Source: Geosiphon pyriformis (taxonomy: Eukaryota > Glomeromycota > Glomeromycetes > Archaeosporales > Geosiphonaceae). From it: a stretch of 64,000 nt of DNA. The stretch covers positions 76,911 to 140,910 of the forward strand of contig JAAOMT010000639.1 of assembly GCA_016748015.1 (NCBI GenBank). The letters run 5' to 3'. Below the pieces are notes generated by a model. That model searched no databases. It saw nothing but the letters and a program-made list of their open reading frames with translations, and was not told the origin of the DNA. The position numbers and the translations under genes were made by a program. This document shows positions 57,109 to 64,000 of the stretch, one piece after another; position 1 is the first letter of the stretch, and every line of letters starts with the position of its first letter.

Positions 57109-59014
57109 TTAATATGGTGCTAGATTGGATTGGTAATTCGGAGTTGAAAACTGGTAATTAAGGTTTTGATATTGATTTTTCAATTGTTGGTTATCTATCT
57201 TTAACCTACAGTCAATCCTTAAATGTCCTTGTTTACCACAATAGTGACAAATATACATCTTTTGCTGCCATGGCTGATTGGATGATATTGATGGGTGCGA
57301 CTGATTTGGGAAACAATTCATGTTTTCTTGGGTATTGTGTTGTTGTGGAGGTTGATAAATTATGCAATTGTCAGCTAAGTATTTCTCTAATTTCTGATTT
57401 ATTGATTCACTGAATTGCTTCAATTTGGAATCCAAATCAGATGATCTGTTCATCATTAGATTTACTGCTTGAGCATGGTTGGCTTCTAATTCAGTGGCTT
57501 CAAAATCTCTGACATTTGTGATGGCTGCTTGTAGATTAACTGGATGCATTGGACATACATATTGTAAAATGCTACTGCATAATCCTTGAATGAACTAATT
57601 TAGGATCTGGGCCACTGTAAAGTAATTAGCATTGATGGTTTGTATTTGGTGCAGATTCCTGTGGAAGTGTCCTAAGTAAGTGGTGACTGCTTCATTTTCT
57701 CTTTGCTTAATAGTAGTGAAGGTGTTTGCTAGCCAGTTAATGCTGTTGTTGTTGCTGAAATATCTTAAGAACTCAATTTTAAATGCATTAAAATCTTGGG
57801 ATTTATTGATTAGGCTTTGATACCATAAATCAGCAGTATCCTGAAGAAAATATGAAATGGCTTGCATGGCTCTGACATTATTCCATCCATTGACCACTAT
57901 GGCTTTTTTTATGTCATTAAGCCATACTTGGGTGTTATCTTCTTCACTGGTGAATTTTTCAAGTTTGGCTATTGGTGCGTATACCATTGGATCTAAGTTG
58001 GGTTGTAGTGGTTATTGAAGTGGTACTAGTGGCTGTTGAATCTGCTGGTGTGGTTGTTGTAGTGGCTGGCCAATTGGTTCAATTGGTGGTGGGTTAATGA
58101 TAATAACAGGAAGTAGGTTTGGTTGATTAGTTAGATCGGAATTTTGATTGTTCTGATTGTGCTGTGTTTGAAAATTCAGAGTTTCAATTTCCAGATTTTT
58201 TAAATTTAGATTTTGCTAAGTCTGAAAGTTCAGGGTTTTGATTTCCAGATTTTCAGTGATCAGGTTCTGATAAGTAAATTCTTGATCTTTAGAGTTTTCT
58301 TCCTCTTTTTTTTGGTCTTTTTCTGATTCTGTTACTTTCCAAGAACTCGTGGTTCCGAAATCTGGTTGGAATAATGGAGATTGGAGTTCTGATGGCATAG
58401 GCAATTGAGACTTAAATCCTTTGAAATACATGCTGTATGGTCCTAGAAGATCTTTTTTTTTTTGTTTACTCTGAAATGGAAATTGTCTAAAAGTTGATGT
58501 CATGTTTGATGTGGATGCACCTATAATATTGATGGCACTTCTGGGTGTATAATGGTATGATAGATTAGTTGGTGATTCAACTCTTGTTTTCTTCTAAGTA
58601 GGTGGTTGTATCTTTTGAAGTGTTACTGCTGATGTTTGTAATTTTTCTTTGCCTTTGTTTGTGTAGGTAATTTGATATCTTTGTTGAGTGTGAATTTCAA
58701 TTTCTTTATTAATTTCAGTGAGGATTGCTGTGAAATTGTAATTTGTTGGTAGACTGGTATTCTGGATTAATTCATTGTAGAAGTTTCCTCTGGTTGAGTT
58801 AGTTTCTACTGATACTCATAGTAAATATGAGATTTTCTTGTAGATGTAGAAATTGAAAACTGATTCTGCTGATAAGTGGTTGTCAGTTAATCATAAATGT
58901 TGACAGTAGTGTTGGAATAAGGATTTTGCAAATCCTAAATAGTTTGTCTCTGTTTTTTTGGATTCTGCCACTGTTTGAATGAGTGTTGGTGCTGGTTCTC
59001 TGTAGGATTATACC
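57109..59014 (-). pseudogene. E5 Gag, several stops
   Basis: The frame is open from just after the PBS without an ATG (SYREPAPTLI, then VAESKKTETNYLGFAKSLFQ). The core reads VYAPIAKLEKFTSEEDNTQV and TADLWYQSL (57987-57595). The C-terminal frame (57549-57109) carries the zinc knuckle CHYCGKQGHLRIDC. Scattered stops (for example near 58203 and 57597) break it. It is the best preserved Gag of the E2-E6 group. Confidence 0.8.
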
Positions 59015-59031
59015 TTACAGAGAGCACTAAA

Positions 59032-59242
59032 TGTTACAGATGATTATTTAAGATTTCAAATCAAATAACAAATCCGTAACTTGGTGCTTGGTTGGTATTT
59101 TGGTGTTAATGTCTAAAGGTTTTGTTGATCTGAAGGTTTTGTTATGGAGTTTTTTGTATAATAGACAGAGATGTAATAGTTGTTTTTAGTAGCCTCCTGG
59201 AATTACAATTCTGTTGAATTTCTTTCTCAGTGTGGTGACCAG
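59032..59242 (-). repeat. E5 5' LTR, 211-bp R/U5 part
   Basis: tgttacagatgattattt… matches 54181-54391. It stops at accag/tattattc, where the E6 LTR starts in the opposite orientation. The PBS side (gcactaaa, then the minus-strand PBS) lies immediately to the left. Confidence 0.8.
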
Positions 59243-60025
59243 TATTATTCATAGAAAAAAAAAACAGATATAGGAAAATAGGAGACCAATAGGAGAATAG
59301 TAGTTAGCATGTGAACATATTGCTTAGCAATGTGGAGTGATGTCAAGAAAATACAGCACATTGCTTAAGAAATTATAATACATTGCTTGAGAATGTGAGC
59401 AATTTCATAGAACCCAAATTATGTATATATAGTGGTAGCATTAAAAGTAAAAAAGACAGATCTCTCAGTTTAGATTTGATCTAAGCAATCCTCTATTCAC
59501 AAATATTAATAAATAATTATTGACCATCTTAATTTACTTTCCACTATTAACACTTCATGTTAATAGTAAGTAATACTTAACCACACAAGAACAATAGCTC
59601 TTGATTATGGCTATTGATGGGATACTAACTTGCAATTGCTTTCATTTATTTCTTTATTTTTATTTTTATTTTCTTTTGATTTGTCATTTCATTGGTTTTA
59701 CTAAACTGATTAAAAATTAAGTGCTGAGTTATTGATGTTAAGAATAGCCTAGTAAAAGACCCCAAAGGAAGGGTATAGGAATTAAAAATTTAAGAATAGC
59801 TTACCAGAAAGGCATCTCTGTCAAGATTACTGGCCACTATGTTGAGAAAAAAATTTGACAAAACTGTGGTTTTGGGAGGCTATGAGAAAGACAACACTTG
59901 AATCTCTGTCTATTATACAAAAGACTCCACAACAAAACCTTCAGATATTGACACCAGAATACCAACCAAGCACCAAGTTACAGATTTGTTATTTGACTTG
60001 AGACTCCAAATAATCATCTGTAATA
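59243..60025 (+). repeat. E6 5' LTR (783 bp)
   Basis: It starts tattattcatag (degenerate TGTTA end) and ends atcatctgtaata. It matches the reverse complement of the E5 LTR throughout, with the TATA box tatatata at 59424-59431 followed by gtggtag, and with fewer U3 repeat units. Confidence 0.85.
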
Positions 60026-60027
60026 TT

Positions 60028-60044
60028 TGGTGCTCCCTGTGAGG
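60028..60044 (+). promoter_or_regulatory. E6 primer-binding site
   Basis: tggtgctccctgtgagg, two bases after the LTR end. It matches the E5 PBS (tagtgctctctgtaagg) with changes and parallels the E1 PBS. The tRNA is not identified. Confidence 0.7.
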
Positions 60045-60050
60045 TATAAT

Positions 60051-61176
60051 CCTACAGAAAACCAGCACCAACTACACTTATCTCAAAAGTGGCAGAATCA
60101 GAAAGTATAGGAGCAAACCATTTAGGATTTATGAAATCCTTATTTCAACACTACTGTCAACACTTAGGATTAAACCAAAATCATATATCAGTGGAATCTA
60201 CCTTCAATTTCTATGTTAACAAGAAAATTGCATATTTGTTAGGAACACCAGTAAACACTGAATTAGCAAGAGAAACTTTTTATCACAAATTAATCCAAAA
60301 CACCAGCCTACCAACAAATTATAATTTCACATTCATCATTACTGAGATTAATAAAGAAATTGAACATTATACACAACAAAAATACCCAATTACTTATACT
60401 AGTAAAGACAAAGAAAAATTACAAACACCAGCAGTAACACCAAAACAAATACAACCACCCACTTGGAAGAAAACCAGAGTTGAATCACCAACAAATCCAT
60501 CATACCACTATACACCTGGAAGCACCATCAACATTACATCAACAGGTGCATCCACATTACACATAACATTAACCTTTGGACAATTCTCATTTCAGAGTAA
60601 ACAAAAAAAAGAAGATCTTTTAGGACCATATGGCGTGTATTTTGAAAGATTTAAGTCCTGATCGCCAACGCCATCAGGACTTTGATCTCTGTCATCCCAA
60701 CCAAATTTTGGAACTGCAAGTTTCTGAAAAGTAATGGAATCAGAGGAAGAACAAGAAGAAGAGGAAGAAAAATCTGAAGATCAAGAATTTACTTACCAGA
60801 ACCCAATCCTAAAGAACCCAAACATTGAAATCCCAAATTTCCAGACTCAACAAAATCTAAATTTAGAAAATCTGGAAATTGAAACTCTGAATTTTCAAAT
60901 GCAGCCAAATCAGAATGATTAAAACCTCGACTTAATTAATCAACAAAACTTACCTCCTGGAATCATTATTAATCAGCCACTAGCCGAACCCATACAATAA
61001 CCATCCCAACAACTGCTTCAACAAATTCATTAGCTGCCTATATTACAACAACAATAACAAATGACATATGCACCAATCACGAAGCTCGATAAATTCATTG
61101 GTGAAGAAGACAACACCCAAATCTGGCTGAATGATGTAGCTAAAGCAATTATAGCCAATAACTGGGATGATGCTAG
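60051..61176 (+). pseudogene. E6 Gag, truncated by E7
   Basis: The frame is open from after the PBS (SYRKPAPTTLIS) into VAESESIGANHLGFMKSLFQ; the main open part is 60089-60661. A TGA follows FERFKS. The acidic linker (MESEEEQEEEEEKSED, 60734) and the Gag core start (YAPITKLDKFIGEEDNTQIW, 61064) follow with further stops. It ends at WDDA, where the E7 LTR begins. Confidence 0.8.
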
Positions 61177-61856
61177 TATTACAGGTTGGAGTAACAAGCT
61201 AACAGATAGCAAGGGAGAACAAGATTGTAGGGTGATGGAAATAATCAAAGGAGAATTTAACTTTAAAAAGTGAATTGAATGAGTATGGATTCAATGTGCG
61301 AGATCAGTCTCATAAAATATCTCAGTCACTATTCTTTTCAAAAGGTAACAAGAGAATCTGAAGATAGAGGGATAGTCCGTACTGTCAACAATTGATTACT
61401 ATTGGTATAATTCTATGCCTCATGTTGGCACTCTTAGAATTCAATATCAGATATCAACTTGTGCTTTTCAGTCACATTTATTCAAATAATCTTCAAATGC
61501 TACAATTATATACATTAGGAAAAGGCCAACAAGTAATCTTTTATCCTAAGATGTTTGGATACTTGAAGATAGGGAAAGGAAAATTAACAATAAGAGAGTG
61601 ATTGAGATAAAAGTTGTTATTTTTATTTATTTGATTCTTGTTTGAGAGATGATTTTCTACAGCTAAAAGACTCATCATTTATATAGCTAATGAAAGTAGT
61701 CAACGATTAGGTCAATGATCAGGTCAATAATCAGGTCAACAGTCAGGTCATTGATCAGATCAATGATCACTATCTAAAAATAGAGTGGCTAATTATATGA
61801 CATCAGTGGCTAATACATGTAATAACTAATAAAAATTATGGGTTTCAATCATAACA
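61177..61856 (-). repeat. E7 3' LTR (680 bp)
   Basis: Plus-strand edges are tattacaggttgg and caatcataaca (TGTTATGATTG in element orientation). It holds a 12-bp tandem repeat (61701-61770) and a TATA-like tatataaatg (minus strand, 61676-61685). Confidence 0.8.
61701..61770 (-). repeat. 12-bp tandem repeat, about six units, in E7 U3
   Basis: Units caacgattaggt, caatgatcaggt, caataatcaggt, caacagtcaggt and cattgatcagat, then a partial unit, in perfect 12-bp phase, next to the TATA-like box. Confidence 0.9.
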
Positions 61857-62577
61857 TCATTCTCTCCAAAGAGATTGAGCTCTGCCAAAATCAAGCTATT
61901 TATAGGGTATTCTAATTGAAAGGTTTTGTCTAACTCAAAACTAACTAGTTTGTTGAAGTCTTTTGTGAATAGAGTATATAGTACTTGAGGTGAAATAAGC
62001 TTTGTATCCAAGAGACCAAATCTTTGTATAAGAGTTTTGGCTCTTCTTGTAATAGTCAAAACTCTTGGGACATCTAAATATATAATGCCCGAAATTTCCA
62101 CTTGTATCTCTGAAGTTGTTTTCTTCATGAGCTTCATTTCTTCTATAATTCACCAAAATGACCATAGAGTTCTAGTTGTCTTCCATATGACAAGTTTTTG
62201 TCTATGGGCAAGATTTCCTTAATCGTTTTTCCAATTGTCATAGAAGGTGTAAGTATTGCTGCTGTTATGCTTTTCAGCAAATACTTATCCATTTTGCTAC
62301 CAATTCTTTCTCTTCTAGTAGTGGTTTTCTTTGGTCTAATAATAGTATGTGTTCCACTGTTATTAGTTATGGTGGTTTGTTTTCCAATGGTCAGAGTAGC
62401 ATTTGGATAATTTTTGATCCAGTACTCATGGAGAGTGTAAAAAGTGTTTTGAATGTTTTGATCTAGGAAATAATTGTTCATGTCGATTGAAGATACCTCT
62501 GTTTTGGGAATAATGCATTTATTTATATCTGATTTTTGTTGATCATTTGGGTCAGTATTACTATAACAGATAACCAA
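61826..62577 (-). pseudogene. E7 3' ORF downstream of integrase
   Basis: Two open segments in different frames, 62577-62143 and 62137-61826, look like one protein split by a frameshift near 62140. The first contains NTFYTLHEYWIKNYPNATLT and TTTRRERIGSKMDKYLL; the second ends ILAELNLFGENDVMIETHNF, reading across the polypurine tract into the LTR. I do not recognise it and see no similarity to E2-type ORF3 beyond the shared position and the agagctcaat sequence near its end. Confidence 0.55.
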
Positions 62578-63775
62578 TCAGGTCGTTTGTGATATTTCTT
62601 GAGTTGTGTGCCATAAACAGGATGATCATTGAAGATTGTTCCATATTGATCTTGTAAGATATAAGAACTATTGTTCAAAACTTTGTTAACTATAAAGGGT
62701 CCTTTCCATCAGCTAGAGAATTTATTACCATAGACATTGTCTCTGTCTGAATGGTATTCTAAAACTAAGTCACCAACACTTAAGAAAAGTGTTTTATATG
62801 TTTTTTTTTTCTTAAGCTTCTCTTGGAATTGTTTTATCTTTTTAAAGGCAATTATCCGTGCTTCTACTAATAAGTCAAGAATAGTACCAAGTTTTTTTTG
62901 CAAAATGTCTTTGTAATTCCCTATTGTTATTTCTTCAAAGAGTATTGTCTTAATGTCAGTTTCTATTGGTAGGGTTGCCATTTGTTCATAGAATAGATAA
63001 AAGAATTCATAACTTGTTGTGTCATGATTCACAGTTTTATAAGCAAACAAGGCTGAAGGCAGTATTTTGTCCCATAAGTTTGTTTCTTCACTGGTTTTGG
63101 CTAGGGTTTTACATAGTGTTCTATTAAAATGTTCCACTAGGCCATTTGTTTGGGGGTGATAAGAAGAAGAAAGTTTGTGACATATTCCTATTTTTCTGCA
63201 AAGTTCTTTAACAAGTGTACTAAGAAAAGCTCTTCCTCTGTCAGATAAAAGTTTTTTAGTGCAGCCATGGCGACAAATGATATCTTCATAAATGAAATTG
63301 GCTATTGAGACTGCTGTTTGGTCTGAAGTGGCTCTTGCTTCTACCTACTTTGTAAAATAGTTGGTAGCTGTGATAATGTATCTGTTGCCATCAAGAGTTA
63401 TTGTTAAAGATCCAACAACATCTATACCAATTCTGTCAAAGAGTTGACCAACAGAGATTGGATGGATATCTTCTTTGCAATTGGGTTTTCCTCTTCTTTG
63501 GCAGATATCACAAGTTTTGATGTATTCAGCAATGTTTTTTCCCAAGATAGGCCAATAATAGCAAGCTAGAGTTTTCTGAATTGTTTTTGTTTTTCCAAAG
63601 TGTCTAGCTAATGGATCAGTGTGCATATTGTAGATCACAATTTCTCTTTCTTCAAATCTGATGACTCTCTGAGGGCAGTCAGGATCTTTTCTATTTCTTT
63701 TATAAAGTTGGTTCTGGCGAATCAAATAGAAATTTGATTGTTTGCACAAATGTTCTCTTTGTTATCATGTGTATT
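62578..63775 (-). pseudogene. E7 integrase
   Basis: The zinc domain (63749-63345) reads ARHFGKTKTIQKTLACYYWP and CDICQRRG, then FDRIGIDVVGSLTITLDGN. The first catalytic Asp is Asn in ATNYFTK. The core end and C-terminal part (63137-62709) have MEHFNRTLCKTLAKTSEETN and GDLVLEYHSDRDN, then WKGPFIVNKVLNNSSYIL. Between them the frame breaks near 63140-63345, where the second Asp (LSDRGRAF-like) is still visible. The chain then leads into the 3' ORF. Confidence 0.8.
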
Positions 63776-64000
63776 TTGGTGGGTATTGTCCTTTACCCAA
63801 AAATTCCATTAAGGCAGAGTAGTTGTTCAAATCTATTATTGTGTTTGTCAAAAAAGGGAATTACTAATAATTAAGTTGGTTTGGTTTGAGAGGGTTGTTC
63901 TGTTACTGGATGGTAAGTCTGGAGAGAGTGTCGGCATTTTGATGATTAGCTCCTTTGCAATGTTGAATATCATAGTTGAATTCATCCAAGTGGAATATTT
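63776..64000 (-). pseudogene. E7 RNase H C-terminal end (partial)
   Basis: At the window edge the minus strand reads FNYDIQHCKGANHQNADTLS, the hallmark end of gypsy RNase H (H-x-K/C-G-x-x-N-x-x-A-D-x-L-S). RT lies outside the window. Confidence 0.75.

Larger units (their letters stand above)
54181..59242 (-). mobile_element. E5: gypsy deletion derivative (Gag-PR-ORF3, no RT)
   Basis: Minus-strand element with a 3' LTR (54181-55049), ORF3, an integrase C-terminal relic, protease, Gag, PBS and part of the 5' LTR (59032-59242). dUTPase, RT, RNase H and the integrase zinc and core domains are missing: protease C-terminal sequence passes directly into the integrase tail at about 56080. The gag-PR part is better preserved than in E2 and E3, with few stops. 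E6 interrupts the 5' LTR. Confidence 0.85.
59243..61176 (+). mobile_element. E6: gypsy element, 5' LTR and gag only
   Basis: Plus-strand element of the same family as E5, head to head with it. It has a 5' LTR, a PBS (60028-60044) and Gag, and is cut at 61176 by E7. Nothing of protease or Pol is in the window. Confidence 0.85.
61177..64000 (-). mobile_element. E7: second gypsy family, 3' half
   Basis: Minus-strand element running off the right edge: 3' LTR (61177-61856), a 3' ORF, integrase and the end of RNase H. LTR sequence, U3 repeat and 3' ORF differ from E1-E6. It inserted into E6 gag; the five bases gctag (61172-61176) are the expected left target-site duplication. Confidence 0.85.

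Noticed and set aside
61701-61770. Regularly spaced repeats that could suggest a CRISPR array
   Set aside because: Units are directly adjacent without spacers and lie in an LTR U3 region of a eukaryotic element; the same applies to the arrays in E1 and E5.

Overview
This is a very AT-rich eukaryotic window. A short island of intron-containing host genes (about 33.5-48.1 kb, all on the minus strand) sits inside two large blocks of nested, mostly decayed retrotransposons. The genes are of fungal type: a NoxA-type NADPH oxidase, an Rtt109 histone acetyltransferase and a rhodanese plus dual-specificity phosphatase of MAP-kinase-phosphatase type. Introns are short (48-196 bp). Extreme AT content, Ty3/gypsy elements carrying dUTPase, LINEs with an RNase H domain and a class-3-lipase-like pseudogene suggest an arbuscular mycorrhizal fungus (Glomeromycotina). 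The species assignment is inference.

Left block (1-33.2 kb). E1 (1-5353, minus) is a relatively young gypsy element inserted into the gag of E2 (5354-13975, plus). E2 and E3 (13976-22651, plus) share one LTR between them. A 5'-truncated LINE follows (22652-23530), then hyper-AT sequence, then E4 (25925-30201, minus), a heavily decayed relative of E2. E4 is cut by E8, a short element with an LTR pair (30202-33170). The order in E1-E3 is LTR, PBS, Gag (CCHC), retropepsin, Cys-rich domain plus dUTPase, RT/RNase H and integrase. E2-E5 add a further ORF ('ORF3') of about 211-215 codons between integrase and the 3' LTR.

Host island. From left to right: a class-3-lipase-like pseudogene broken by a gag fragment (33450-34164), NoxA (35876-37603), a possible small two-TM protein gene (37974-38249), a Tc1/mariner remnant with inverted repeats and TA target (38499-39385), the rhodanese/DSP phosphatase (39495-43533), a C-terminal fragment resembling a Fanzor/TnpB zinc ribbon (46295-46513) and RTT109 (46558-48105). 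The genes are separate transcription units, and no shared pathway is shown by the sequence.

Right block (48.2-64 kb). Several LINE copies (48180-54180) include a tail-to-tail pair and a head-to-tail pair. E5 (54181-59242, minus) is a deletion derivative that lost dUTPase-RT-most of integrase but kept Gag, protease and ORF3. E6 (plus) joins E5 head to head inside the E5 LTR. E7 (minus, another gypsy family with its own 3' ORF) is inserted in the E6 gag and runs off the window.

The most interesting candidates are the conserved ORF3, retained even in E5; the Cys-rich/dUTPase fusion; gag frames open from just after the PBS without an AUG; family-specific tandem repeats in LTR U3 regions; and the Fanzor-like remnant. 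All positions were derived by eye from the sequence. Element boundaries given as 'about' may be off by tens of bases.
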